Counted from the first letter of the stretch, positions 1-9,840 are shown. The stretch is DNA of 27,087 nt from Chara braunii (GCA_003427395.1 BFEA01000476.1:683243-710329); one strand, 5' to 3'. Notes: generated from the letters alone by a model not told the origin. Numbers and translations: made by a program.

Positions 1-2
1 AA

Positions 3-62
3 AGCTCCAATCTATTCATGGGGAGCAGCACATGCTGGGAACCGGGCCCAACGTCCCATATG
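3..62 (-). repeat. Dispersed retroelement-tail module, edge copy
   Basis: This 60-bp segment closely matches positions 8347-8403; both carry GGGGAGCAGCAC followed by GTGCTGGGAACC-like sequence. Related modules lie at 6,540-6,750 on the same strand and at 11,043-11,100 on the opposite strand, where the module sits just upstream of a LINE poly(A) tail. Read on the minus strand, this copy would be the 3' end of a retroelement whose A-rich tail lies outside the window. Parent identity is inferred from the LINE copy. Confidence 0.5.
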
Positions 63-149
63 AAAAATTTACAGATGGTTTGGAAATATGGCTAAAGAAG
101 AAGAGCATAGACAAAATTCAGAAAACGACTCAGAAACCCCCATCAATCC

Positions 150-250
150 TCTTTACCTCACTCCGGCAAGACTTACTACAACAGAGTCACCATCTCCGTT
201 GCTGTTGTACCCTATTTCCATCCTACGAGCTAGCCCCCTCACTAGTAAGA
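150..250. repeat. Dispersed repeat segment, copy 1 (partner at 9740-9840)
   Basis: This stretch and 9740-9840 share an ordered series of matches: ACTCCGGCAAG, CACCATCT, TGTTGTACCCTATT and a GCTAGCCCC block. The shared order over about 100 bp shows common descent. The copy here runs directly into the tandem array that starts at 352. I do not recognise the parent element and see no conserved open frame. Confidence 0.55.
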
Positions 251-351
251 CGCTTCATATCCCACCATCTATTTCTCCCACTCACCTCGATTTTGTACCG
301 ACATCGTTTTTTAGAACACCCAAGCGCCCCAGAATTGCTCCTTCCCCTGGG

Positions 352-1400
352 TCACTCCAGCTCCCTCTAGGACTTCCAATTTCCTTACCACATCATGCAC
401 ATGCCCCCGCAGAACTGGGTTTCCCCTCCCTCCTTCCCCACCCTAATTACCGCTTCCCCCTGTTCACTCCAGCTCCCTCGGGGACTTACAATTTCCTTAC
501 CACATCACGCACATGCCCCCATAGAACTACAGCCCCCCCTTCTCTACCCTAATTACCCTTCGCTCCATGTCACTCCAGCTCCCTCTGGGACTTACAATTC
601 CTTACCGCATCAAGCACATGCCCCCGCAGAACTAGAGATCCCCAAATCAATCCTCAGAAACCCCTTGACCCCTTGACCCCCTCTCCCAATTGTCATGACT
701 GATCTGACCCCAAAATCAGCCCGGCTTCCTCTCCAGGGTAATACGCTCCACAAAACAAAGCAATCCTGGTGCCCCCTAGAATTGCTCCTTCGCCTGGGTC
801 ACTGCAGCTCCCTCTGGGACTTACAATTTCCTTACCACATCAAGCACATGCCCCCGCAGAACTGGGTTCCCCCTCCCTCCTTCCCCACCCTCTCTACCCT
901 AATTACCCTTCCCTCCAGGTCACTCCATCTCCCTCTGGGACTTACAATTTTCGTACCACATCAAGCGCAAGCCCTCGTAGAACTAGAGATCCCCAAATCA
1001 ATCCTCTGAAACCCCTTGACCCCCTCCCCCGGTTGCCATGATTGATCCGGCCCCAAAATCAGTCCGGCTTCCTCTCCAGGGTAATATGATCCACAAAACA
1101 AAACTCCCCAATCCTGGTCAACGTCTGTGAATCTGTACCGTATACCAAGTGAAGTTGTGAAAAACCACCGCCATGATAATCTCCATGTACCGGTTGTGGT
1201 TACCCACCAAAATTCTCCCTCTTCCCTCTTTACCCTCCCCCCCCACCACCTCCAGGTCACTCCAGCTCCCTCTGGGACTTGCAATTTCCTTACCACATCA
1301 AGCGCATGCCCCCGCAGAACTAGAGATCCCCAAATCAATCCTCTCAAACCCCTTGACCCCCTCCCCCAACTACCATGACTAATCCGAGCCCAAAATCAGC
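352..1400 (+). repeat. Nested pyrimidine-rich tandem repeat array
   Basis: A unit of about 66 bp (TCACTCCAGCTCCCTCTGGG, then ACTTACAATTTCCTTACC, then CATGCCCCCGCAGAACT) starts near 352, 463, 568, 799, 919 and 1257. It is nested in a longer unit that adds AGAGATCCCCAAATCAATCC, a CCCTTGACCCCCT tract and CCCCAAAATCAGCCCGGCTT. The longer unit occurs around 600-770, 960-1100 and 1310-1410. Spacing is irregular, so the array grew by several unequal events. Several frames stay open only because the unit lacks stops; I do not regard them as genes. A diverged relative lies at about 11,430-11,640. Confidence 0.85.
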
Positions 1401-2780
1401 CCGACCCTGAAAAGGTCAAGCCCACAGCCCAGGAAATCTAAGATATCAATACAATACTTCAGGAATTTAGAATTTCAAACCAAAACTCCAACAGTTCAAG
1501 TTTCGGCTTCTCGCCCTGTGACGAACCACTTTCTGTAACGCGCGATTTTCTGCGCGGTTGCCATGAGGGGTCCTAAGCTGGGAAGATTGGGCCAATTACG
1601 GGAGATCGGGATCGGTGGAGAATTGCATCAGTGTCCTCGCTTTTTCGTCATTTTTCGTTGTTTCTTTTTCGAATGGCCGAGCACGGGGTCGGGTGTGTCT
1701 TGGGACGGCCGGTGGAGTGGTTGGTCGGATGGATGTCTGGCGCGCCACCACGCGCGCGATTAATAAAGGTTGACGTCGTTTCTTTCGGTTCGATTTCGAT
1801 CTTTTGGTTGCGGACATTGCACGGGAAATTGCTTCGTTCTTTCTGAATTTCCTTTTAGATCTTTTTCGAATTTTGTCGAGCCCCCGATGGCTCTCGGAAT
1901 TTCGGACTTTCCTTTTGGAATTCGTGCTTCTTTTTGCTTTTTTGCATTAGATAGGAATTTAGTAATTAAGATTTCTCCTGCCCCGCGGCGCCTTTTTTCT
2001 ACGCACTTCTTCATGCGGCCGCAACGGTACTCTGATTAGTGGGCGCCCTTAATCGAATGTGTAACTGTAATTTTGGGCGGGCGCCATTGTAACTGTATCT
2101 CTCTTCTTGCACTTCGTCTCTCCCGCCCTCCCTCTCTTTCTTTTGCTGAAATTTTGTAAGCCGCGGCTTGCATGCTCGGATCGATGCGTGGAGAAGGGTT
2201 ACGTCCCCCACGCCGCGGTCGATCATGCAGAACGCAGGCGTTCCCTCTCTAATCCTCACTCTAAGTCCTGGTAATTCCGTGTTCTTCGTGCATGCATACA
2301 CGCTATTAATTTCGATTGCGCGATTAGTCAGCTCTCTTAACCCATTGTTCGAAGCTCGGGGTTGCGCGATCAGGAAGGGTCGGCACACGAGCAAAGCAAG
2401 AGGTGAGTAGAGTAGGAGTTGGGCGACCCAACGGGCTGGTGCCAAACGCGCGGGATTGACGTGGGCCACGACGGACTGTGGGCACGGGCGAATCCGACGG
2501 GTGCGGGAGGACTAAGCAGGGTGACAACTTCGTGGGTTGTTGCGTGACGACGGACTGTCCGCATCGGCGAGAGAGAGAGAGAAGAAGAGAGTTGAGGTCG
2601 ATGGACGCGGATTTGCTGTTTCTTTGTCTCTTCCCCCTCTCTATCTGTGTACATACATTTTGATTGCGGCTTCGGGCGGTTTGCCCGTTCTTATTTTCAT
2701 TTCGGTTTTCGGAAACCTGGGCTTGGGGTTTTGCTCGCACTTGTCTTGCTATGTCCATCCCGATTGCATTGTGTGTATGA
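1401..2780. other. No recognisable gene; CpG-rich stretch
   Basis: There are no long conserved-looking frames on either strand. The DNA is rich in CpG and T-runs. A GCGCGATTAATAAAGG segment near 1,753-1,769 could act as a TATA-like element, and a GAGAGAGAGAGA tract at 2,570-2,582 just precedes an ATG. A promoter with a leader is possible but unproven. No repeat partner was seen elsewhere in the window. Confidence 0.35.
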
Positions 2781-2828
2781 TTGTCGAGTGTATGGATATA
2801 TGGATGTTATGTCTGCTTGTCTATCTTT

Positions 2829-3545
2829 ATGCTGAGAATCCGTGTCTTTGCTTTTTGTTTGTGTCGAATTTTTGCCCACACCCGATGCGGCTGTAAATGG
2901 GGTGAGAATCTGGCCCCAATAACGATTTTGCTCTCGTTTTTGCTTATCCCGCGATGGGGGTTGCCATATGATTGCATCTTGCATAATCGACGATCCGAAG
3001 TCTGGTTCCGCGAACGCCGCGCGAGAACACGTGTAAGCGCGATCCGAGTCGCGCCCTTACACGCATTCTCGTGCGTCGATTCGCCCACTCAAAAAGGATT
3101 CGCGGCGGGACCGTCATCCCGTACGAGCACGCTGAGGCGCCACCGAGTACGATACCCCGACCTGAGCTATCCCATCGACGATGACACCATGACGCGATCT
3201 TGGAGCTCAGACTCATCCTATGACCCAGACTATTTCACCCCTTTGATAAACGAGCTCATAAGGACGCGATACCCCTGTCACACGGAGAATCGACTGTGTC
3301 CGCGGAAATTTCATTGCGCCACCTCTAGCGACCCTAGGTGCTCTGATTTCCCTTCCCTTGACCACACCTACTACTTCACCCACCCGGGATTTGTTGTCAT
3401 CACCACCAGTTTCCCTCCTTTTCGCCTTCTTCTCCCGTATCATCAACTCAATGTCGTTCCGTGGCCGGCCATAGTCCCCTATTGGCCCAATACGTTTTGT
3501 GTGAATTGCCGACGTCGTGGCGAACAGAGAACTCCGGAATTCTGA
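2829..3545 (+). CDS. Unrecognised ORF, weak candidate
   Basis: This is a 238-residue open frame from the first in-frame ATG at 2829 to a TGA at 3545; a non-ATG reading could start at 2781. The N-terminal part is hydrophobic and Cys/Phe-rich. The middle is Arg-rich, then comes a Ser/Asp segment (residues about 130-145), and the last 80 residues are rich in Pro, Tyr and Phe. I recognise no domain, and composition shifts along the frame, which argues against one domain. Frames on the minus strand at 3213-3749 overlap it and look like shadows. The frame could also be a chance opening in CpG-rich DNA or include an intron in its T-rich first 150 bases. Confidence 0.2.
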   Translation: MLRIRVFAFCLCRIFAHTRCGCKWGENLAPITILLSFLLIPRWGLPYDCILHNRRSEVWFRERRARTRVSAIRVAPLHAFSCVDSPTQKGFAAGPSSRTSTLRRHRVRYPDLSYPIDDDTMTRSWSSDSSYDPDYFTPLINELIRTRYPCHTENRLCPRKFHCATSSDPRCSDFPSLDHTYYFTHPGFVVITTSFPPFRLLLPYHQLNVVPWPAIVPYWPNTFCVNCRRRGEQRTPEF

Positions 3546-3839
3546 AGGCCCAATCCCAGTACGCGGCGGCCTGCGCCACGTGGCGGCCCCCGACGGCCTA
3601 ACCTTTCGGGACCACCTCCACCATGGAGGGATTTCCCCGTAAACCGTCGCCCACAGTGCCCGGGCCCCATCGGGCCTTGAGTCCCCTGCACACGCACCCC
3701 TCATTCGCCTAATTGCAATCATACCCTTCAGACTCCCCCACTTTCCCAAAAATCCTTAGCACACCCCTTTTCGCACTTTCAGGCCCACACTCCACTCCGA
3801 TCAGGAAGTCGCGCTGGGCGTGAGGTTGGGCGTCACAGC

Positions 3840-4330
3840 CCTTCAACTCAGAACAAATAAAGAGCAAAAGGCTTAACATGAAAAATGATTGAAATTTTAT
3901 TAATCATAGAGTTCCACTCAAAATTAGAAAATTCATTTCAAATCAATCTTGGTAATCATCCCTTGAGATCAGAGAAAACTCTGATTTACGAACTTCATAC
4001 TAAGAATACTACTCAGAGAAAGATGACTCAGAATCAATCAATGGCAATGGAATGAAAGTTAGGAAACACAATTTCCAAATTAAAATTAGGCAATTGAAAT
4101 CAAGCAAGCAGGCAATCAACTTTGGGTATCAAACTTATTAACTCGTTATCGCCAAAATCAGAAAACAAAACGAATTATGAGTTTTTAAGAAATACCAAAC
4201 AATCTGGGAATTAAGAACGTTGAAATTCCCTCCGATTAATCTTTAGGGATCGGTAGGAGTGTACTAACTTTTTAGTAATGTTATCCCCGCAAACCAAGAT
4301 GGGCACAAGAGAAGGAACACCTCACCCTAA
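3840..4330. other. AT-rich stretch without genes
   Basis: Base composition changes sharply to AT-rich with short purine tracts and stops in all frames. AATAAA-like signals occur near 3854 and 4330. It follows a GGCGTGAGGTTGGGCGTCAC segment at 3817-3836, of a kind often seen near plant LTR ends, but I found no matching second terminal repeat and do not call an LTR. I see no RNA gene. Confidence 0.35.
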
Positions 4331-5145
4331 ATAAAACCATCAACACACCCCTCCCCTCTCCAAACCTCACCTCCTCGTCCTCCATCGGCTTTCAAACACC
4401 CAGCCACCCATGGTCGACTACACTATTCAACCATCTCAAGAAGGCCGGACGATGAAGATAAACGGACTGTCGCTCGGATCACCATCACAACGGTCCAAAC
4501 CACGTTGCGAGACTAACTGCTGAACCTGCCAGCCGCCCCTCGCAGGTAGTCCAACAAGATTAAGGGGTATCGTTGTTAGCAATGATGTCCACCCGCTGCA
4601 AACCTAACCCCCATACCCTTGCACTTCCCAACTTACTCACCCTCATGATGTTCCTCCTCTTCGACCAGAAGCACAACATAAGAAGAACGAGCCCTCTACT
4701 TACACTGCATCGTCGTCCTCCTGCTATCAACCGCCTAGCACCACACGGTCTTGGGAAACTTCGGGCATCGCCTCGTTGTTGACGTCCTCCCACTGTCAGC
4801 CACCCGCCACCACGCCGCTTCGGGAGACTTCCAGCACTGCCGTGCTGCTTTGGAAGGCCTAGGGCGGCGGAGCGCTCCCGGTAGCGCTCAACCCCCCCCC
4901 CAAAAAAAAAACACTAATTTATTCTGTCCATTAACTTGATTCTTTTTTTTTTCTTTTTTTTCTTTTTTTTCTTTTCTTTTATTACAAGAATATATAGTAG
5001 TTTTATTAGGGCCCAGTGCCCAAGGCAAAAATACAATGTCACAGAACTGCAGATTCAGGGGTCACAAGGTCTCCAATCCTGCTTCGTCGGGTGGAGCCCC
5101 CCCCCTGTAGAAAACCACTGTCTTCCAAAAGAAAAAAACACTACC
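4331..5145. other. No gene; homopolymer-rich intergenic DNA
   Basis: It contains a GGAGCGCTCCCGGTAGCGCT cluster (4869-4888), a C10 run joined to an A10 run (4891-4910) and a long T-rich run (4942-4980). Frames at 4560-4793 are short and mutually overlapping. The C/A and T runs look like retroposed tails or slippage products, but no target-site duplication could be defined. Confidence 0.4.
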
Positions 5146-5146
5146 A

Positions 5147-5260
5147 AATCCCCGATTCCCACTTTCCAAAAGCACCAAAAACGTCCGCAACGAAAATCCA
5201 CTGTCCTAATCCTCGATTCCTGCTCTCCAAAAGCACCAAAAAAGTCCACAATGAAAATCC
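5147..5260 (+). repeat. 61-bp direct repeat
   Basis: Two copies start at 5147 and 5208. Each contains CGATTCC, then CTCCAAAAGCACCAAAAA or its TTCCAAAAGC variant, then GTCC(G/A)CAA(C/T)GAAAATCC. The copies differ at a handful of bases, so the duplication is not recent. Confidence 0.7.
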
Positions 5261-5566
5261 TACTTAGGGTTTCGACTAGTGCCACAAGTTTCGTAAAAAT
5301 CACGACAACAGAAATTCCTAATTAAGGTCTCTACTAATTCCTAGGTCCCACTACCAACCGTAACCCTAACGAACCCGAAATCCCTAAACTACATGTAATC
5401 CGGTTTTTATTTTTACCTAAAACGGCAATCGTAAGCCGAAAAAATTAAAAAAAGCATCAATCACCAACATATTCCAAGTATTACGCAAAATTGGCAACAC
5501 AACCCGTAATACTCCAGCATGGAGGCACATGAAAAAATTTATTCAGATAAATTCGAACTAATACTA

Positions 5567-6046
5567 AAGCGGCAATCCAAAGTCTAATAACCTCATAAAA
5601 TGAAACAAGATGCAGAAACCCACTCGTCTTCAGCAAGTCAGCACATAGTTTTCCTTGGCAAATGAAAAAAAGACGTACGGGAAACCATAATTTCCTTGGC
5701 CATGCGACCCAGCGTACAGGAAAACCAATCCGTGCTAATCAAGGAAGCTCACAGCCTTGTCAATTGGAAAAAAAATTGGCAAATAAAACTCCATTTCTGA
5801 GAAGCGGCAATCCAAAGTCTATTAACCTCATAAGACAAAACAAGATATAAGGACCACTCGTCTTCAGCAAGTCGGCACATAGTTTTCCTTGGCAAAGGAA
5901 CAAGACGTACGGGAAACCATAATTCCCCTGGCCAAGCGAATCAGCGTGCAGGAAAACCAATCCGTGCTAATCAAGGAAGCTCACGGTCGTCTTGATGGAA
6001 AAAACCTTGGAAATATCACTGTGTTGCTTGAGAAATAAAGCTCCAT
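5567..6046 (+). repeat. 235-bp tandem duplication
   Basis: Unit 1 begins AAGCGGCAATCCAAAGTCT at 5567 and unit 2 repeats this at 5802. Both then carry CACTCGTCTTCAGCAAGTC, CACATAGTTTTCCTTGGC, AAGACGTACGGGAAACCATA and AAACCAATCCGTGCTAATCA. Small indels and about ten percent substitutions separate the copies. No coding frame is preserved between them. Confidence 0.85.
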
Positions 6047-6360
6047 ATCTGAGACCAGCAGCGCCAATCGTGCCCTGATCTTGGTTGCATATAGTGTATA
6101 ACAGGGGAGATGCACCAGCGCTCCAAGTTATCCATTTATCATACACAACGCACCACACCCACCGCCAGCAGGCACTCCTCCTCGGGGCATGCCAAACAAG
6201 CTCCACATCCACAACGCATAGACATGGTCGCCGTGGGCCACTAGAGCCGACTAGGTATGGTGCCCTTAGCCGGGGCAAAACCCTAGTTCTAGCGCCAGCA
6301 GCTTCGGGCACTCAGCGCTAGGCCGCTTAGCGATGCACCGCTGCTAGTGCCTCCCCTGGC

Positions 6361-6398
6361 GGCGCGTTAGCGCTGCATTACCGCAGCGCTAAAGCGCC
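6361..6398. repeat. GC-rich hairpin with AGCGCT arms
   Basis: The arms GGCGCGTTAGCGCTGC and GCAGCGCTAAAGCGCC flank the 6-nt loop ATTACC. They pair at 15 of 16 positions. The 70 bases upstream carry more AGCGCT-like and CCGCTTAGCG fragments, and a TTTC-repeat run follows at about 6,408-6,440. It could be a structured RNA segment, a MITE end or a recombination-prone palindrome. Confidence 0.6.
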
Positions 6399-6485
6399 TC
6401 CAACTCTTTCTTTCTTTCTTTCTTTTTTTTATATTTTATTTTACGAAAACCCTTGTGCAAGGCCTCTATCCCAGTGGTGGTAAGA

Positions 6486-6628
6486 GAACCACCGGAATTA
6501 AGGCTTTGCCTGGTGGGCCGCTCCATCTATTGGTGGGGCGCATCACCTGTCGGAAACCGAACCACCGGAATGAAGGCTTTGCCTGGTGGGCCGCTCCATC
6601 GGTGGGGCGCATCACCTGTCGGAAACCG
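6486..6628 (-). repeat. Tandem pair of 73-bp retroelement-tail modules
   Basis: Two consecutive units start with GAACCACCGGAAT at 6486 and 6559. Both contain GGCTTTGCCTGGTGGGCCGC and GGGGCGCATCACCTGTCGG. The second lacks four bases (TATT). Read on the minus strand they resemble the LINE tail module at 11,043-11,100 (ACGCTGGACC, TTTCC, AGGTGATGC) and lead into an A-rich end near 6,410-6,445. Confidence 0.65.
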
Positions 6629-6760
6629 GGTCCAGCGTCCCTCAAATACATCTTTTTTTTCCACGTGCTGGGAACCGGACCCAGCGTCCCTTATATTAAA
6701 ACAAAGGATTGGGATGGCTCACTGCTGCTGGAAACCTGGTCCAGCCTCCTTTGTTCATGC
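6629..6760 (-). repeat. Two further retroelement-tail modules
   Basis: GTGCTGGGAACCGGACCCAG with GCGTCCC (about 6,665-6,691) and GCTGGAAACCTGGTCCAGCC (about 6,728-6,747) are additional diverged copies of the module. The first is preceded by a T9 run that reads as an A-tail on the minus strand. Stacking of five modules in 300 bp suggests repeated insertion into an existing copy or tandem amplification of a tail. Confidence 0.5.
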
Positions 6761-6884
6761 TCTATTCCACAGCTAGGGGCCAGCCGGGGACACTGGGGTA
6801 CCAGTGCGTCCTTTCAGGCCCCTGTCTGGATGTGAATTTGAGTCTGTATCTCAACAGTTTATGGCTGCAGGAACTGAGCTAGGA

Positions 6885-6937
6885 CCGTTCGTTTTCTTTT
6901 CTTTTTTTTTTTCTTTAAAAAAAAAAAAAAAAGGAAT
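6885..6937. repeat. T-rich run abutting A17 run
   Basis: A TTTTCTTTTC tract is followed directly by a run of about 16-17 A, ending in GG. The two can fold back on each other. It may mark two oppositely oriented retroposed tails. No target-site duplication was found. Confidence 0.5.
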
Positions 6938-7182
6938 GGCCCATGCGATATCCCTCGATCCTTCTTTTTTTCCTAACTGTAAACCTGGTTTTTTTCCTAA
7001 CTGTAAGAGTGGTGTGGCGAGGCCGTCTCTATGCTCCAATATGTAATCCAGAAGGGTTATGATAGATGCATTCAAGCAGACACAGCAAAGTATTGGGGTA
7101 TTCCAGCAAGTATCCCTTTCTATTTTCTGTTTTCTTTTTTCCATCTTCTTTTTGCTTGATCTCCTTGGGCGGGGTCCCACTA

Positions 7183-7287
7183 CCCTCTTCCCCCGAATAC
7201 AACGTACGGTTATTATAGCTGAATTTGGTGTATCTTTCAGTCTAAATTCAGCTATAATGACCGTACATTGTATTCGGGGGAAGACTG
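7183..7287. mobile_element. 105-bp near-perfect hairpin, MITE-like or miRNA-like
   Basis: Arms at 7187-7226 and 7244-7283 are 40 bp each and differ at only two positions, around a 17-nt loop. The arms begin CTTCCCCCGAATACAA and end TTATAGCTGAATTT. TA dinucleotides lie on both sides (7181-7182 and 7288-7289), as expected of Stowaway/Tc1-mariner-type MITEs. A 40-bp stem with a short loop is also the shape of a plant microRNA precursor, so both readings are kept open. Confidence 0.6.
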
Positions 7288-7561
7288 TAGCAAAGAGGAT
7301 AGAATTTAATGCCTAAATCTGGACGTGTTTGTGTAGGTGCCAAAATTTGTGTTTGATCTTCTTTTCTGCATCTCTGCATCTCTGCATAGAACACATCCAG
7401 ATTCAGATGCTTAACCCAACCCTCCTAAGAGTTTGCCAGTGGGACCTGGTCCCTTGTTTTATTTCCTTCTTTCCCTACTGTGGGGAAAGAAAAGAAGAAC
7501 GGAAAAAGAAAAGAGGCTCATGATTACAATGATGACAAGAGCATGATGGATGATGCAATAA

Positions 7562-7704
7562 GGGCCTGGCTCCATTTCACAACACTCCACATGCATTTGG
7601 ATGCTCTGCGGACCCATGCATTCAGAATATTGGACTTGTCTTAATGCACGTGGTCCAGAAAGTGACCAAATGCATGTAGAGTGTTGTGTAGTCGAACAAA
7701 GCCC
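7562..7704. mobile_element. Tourist-like MITE (PIF/Harbinger type) with TAA duplication
   Basis: The element is 143 bp with terminal inverted repeats. The left end reads GGGCCTGGCTCCATTT, then CACAACACTCCACATGCATT. The right end, reversed, reads GGGCTTTGTTCGACTA, then CACAACACTCTACATGCATT. Identical TAA trinucleotides flank it at 7559-7561 and 7705-7707. A 3-bp TAA/TTA duplication and a GGGC-type terminus are hallmarks of Tourist MITEs mobilised by PIF/Harbinger transposases. It encodes nothing. Confidence 0.75.
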
Positions 7705-7859
7705 TAAGGCAGGGCCAGCCAGTTACTGATAATTTATCGCCGCTGTCATCCTTTTTGAAACAGAAACCATAAAGGGAAACTCTCTTTGCTGCTGAATGAA
7801 TGGAACACACCTAAAAAAAAGTGGGGCCCTATTTACGGGCGTGGCAGCCTAGGAAAAAA

Positions 7860-8110
7860 AACACCGTGCACACGCATGCAGATGCACACACACACATGCA
7901 CACATCTTTGCACACGCTAGCACACGCAGGCACACCCCCTGCACATGCACACACAGCCTCTCCACATCTTTGCACACGCTAGCACACGCAGGCACACCCC
8001 CCACACATGGACACAAGGCTGCCACACATGGACACACATCGTCCACACACAAACTGCACCTCCTCGCCCCCTCCCTGCCCCCAAACTTCCACACCCACGC
8101 ACACAATCCT
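7860..8110. repeat. CA-rich minisatellite
   Basis: The stretch is dominated by CACA and CACACGC words. A 39-bp segment beginning CACATCTTTGCACACGCTAG is present at 7901 and again at 7963. CCACACATGGACACA is also repeated near 8,000-8,038. The Cys-rich minus-strand frame here is a by-product of the GTGTGT composition. Confidence 0.8.
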
Positions 8111-8241
8111 CCCCAATTCACACAAGCATACACTTGCTAGTAATTGTTATTCCCTTGTACGTGCATTAAATTTTTGAACCCCCATACCCACCATACCTAA
8201 AAGCCGTTGACGCCTGCCACAGATACACAGGTGTATGTATC

Positions 8242-8309
8242 GGGGAAAGTAGGATCTCATTCTTTCTCTCTCCTTTTTGTAAAAGATTCGCAGGGGAAAG
8301 TCGGGTCTC
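8242..8309 (+). repeat. Dispersed repeat segment shared with 11,987-12,036
   Basis: GGGGAAAGTAGGATCTC (8242) and GGGGAAAGTCGGGTCTC (8293) are a 51-bp-period pair. The block GGATCTCATTCTTTCTCTC, then CTTTTTGTAAAAGATTC is matched at 11,987-12,036 by GGGTCTCATTGTTTGTCTG, then CTTTTTGTAAAACATTC. This points to an old dispersed element of unknown type. Confidence 0.55.
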
Positions 8310-8460
8310 TTTTTTTTTTCTTTTCTTTTTTTTTGGGGGGGGGAACAAATGCTCCAGTCTATTCGTGGGGAGCAGCACGTGCTGGGAACCGGGCCCACGT
8401 CCCATATAGTGTTACACAAGTCATTGGAGATACCAGGGCCATTACCCGGCTTCGGCTGAG
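8310..8460 (-). mobile_element. 5'-truncated retroelement tail or SINE-like copy
   Basis: Read on the minus strand this begins near AGCCGAAGCCGGGTAATGGC (about 8,435-8,457), passes the tail module (8347-8403, GGTTCCCAGCACGTGCTG) and ends in an A-rich run (T-rich on plus, 8310-8334). The AGCCGAAGCCGGGTAA-type segment recurs at about 9,180-9,205. Module plus A-tail matches the 3' end of the LINE at 9,940-11,182. It could be a truncated LINE or a SINE that shares the LINE tail. No target-site duplication was resolved. Confidence 0.5.
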
Positions 8461-8628
8461 AATCAATCTGAGAAATATTGAGAACTACTGAAGAAATTCA
8501 AGAGAATTAAAGAGAGGTTGAAAAACTATGAATGACTACTGACCTCTTTTCGAATGCTCAGAACCCCTAGACTCCCAAACAAAACTGTCTAAAACTATCC
8601 AACACTGTCTTATTCCCTATCGAGCTCT

Positions 8629-9620
8629 CCCAGGCCTCACACTCCCACCCGGCTAGGTTACAGAGCAACACGACTCGGCCCAGCTCCGGCCAGCGTCATC
8701 CCAACAGCAACCCTTGGTTGTCCCTTGGAATGCCCACCCCAAAGCATCCCCAGATCTCTCTACCAGGCCTCACGCTCCTGCAGTCAGCAGGTTACAGGGC
8801 GACAACCCAGCACCGGCCAGTGTCGTTCTGGCATCGAACAACCGCAGATCCATGAATGTAACAGTATCAAACAGCCTAAAGCGAGTTGCTAGAAGTCCCC
8901 AGAATCCTGAAGCATTCTCAGAACCACCTGTAAACAAACCTTTTTTTGAAGATATCNCAACACGACTCGCTCCATCTCCGGCCAGCATCGTCCCAACAGC
9001 AACCATTGGTTGTCCCTTGGAATGCCCACCCCAAAGCATCCCTTGATCTCTCTACCAGGCCTCACGCTCCTGCAGTACCAGTATCAAACAGCCTAAAGCG
9101 AGTTGCTAGAAGTCCCCAGAATCCTGAAGCATTCTCAGAACCACCTGTAAACAAACCTTTTTTTGAAGATATCCTTGAGATACCGGGGCTGTTACCCGGC
9201 TTCAGCTTTTTTTTTTTACAAGAACACTGAAATTCTGTGTCCCCCAAAGCTCGGATCAAAGAAGCATTTGGAACGAAAAAAACACCTGCCTTAGGGCCTT
9301 TCGGCAGCCCGACCCTTACCTGCCTCACCCGTATATCCCGATGCCCAATATCTACCAGGCCTCATGCCCCCAACTGCTAGGTTACAGAGTGGCACGACCC
9401 ACCCTGGAATAACCCCCACCTGCTAGGCCACAGGGCAAAGCGACCCGCCCCGGCTCCAGGCAGCGTCGACTAGGCACCAGCTCACCAAAAGACACTAGAG
9501 TGTCTGGCACCCTTGACAACCCCCAGATCTCTCTACCAGGTCTCATGCCCTCATACAGCTCGAGTTACAGGGCAGCACGACCAAGCCCCAGCACCGACCA
9601 GGGTCGTTCTGCCCTCGTCT
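8629..9620 (+). repeat. Degenerate tandem repeat family with a recent duplication
   Basis: A unit built from CTCTACCAGGCCTCA(T/C)GC, then GGTTACAG(A/G)GC, then a GACCAGCNCCGGCCAG(T/C)GTC-like block recurs near 8,629, 8,757, 9,050, 9,350, 9,400 and 9,532. Inside it, 8666-8956 and 8958-9173 are near-identical direct copies; the second lacks about 75 bp. Both end in TTTTTTTGAAGATATC. A single N at 8957 sits exactly at their junction. No conserved protein frame spans the units. Confidence 0.75.
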
Positions 9621-9739
9621 TTTCGCAAACCACCGGGACTCAGGACTAAGGCAAATAGCAGTCAAGCCACCAATCAGCACCATAGCTGTAGATCTCATTA
9701 TTCGTCTCCTCCATGCACCGGTTGCAGATATCCCCCCAA

Positions 9740-9840
9740 CAAACCCTCTGAACCCTACTCCGGCAAGTCTTACCACGATGAAGCCACCATCTGTTGTACC
9801 CTATTACAACCCTGCAGGCTAGCCCCTTCGCCGCAGAGCG
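9740..9840. repeat. Dispersed repeat segment, copy 2
   Basis: This is the partner of 150-250: ACTCCGGCAAGTCTTACCAC, CCACCATCTGTTGTACCC and GCAGGCTAGCCCC occur in the same order. It lies 100 bp upstream of the LINE insertion site, so the LINE landed in or next to a copy of this repeat. Confidence 0.55.

Noticed and set aside
961-1347. 128-residue minus-strand frame in the left array
   Set aside because: It spans repeat units and changes with them; no domain recognised.
3800-3860. LTR end
   Set aside because: GGTTGGGCGTCACA is suggestive, but I found no second terminal repeat, primer-binding site or polypurine tract.
7849-8133. Cys-rich minus-strand frame
   Set aside because: It is produced by GTGTGC repeats of the CA-rich minisatellite; no protein signature.
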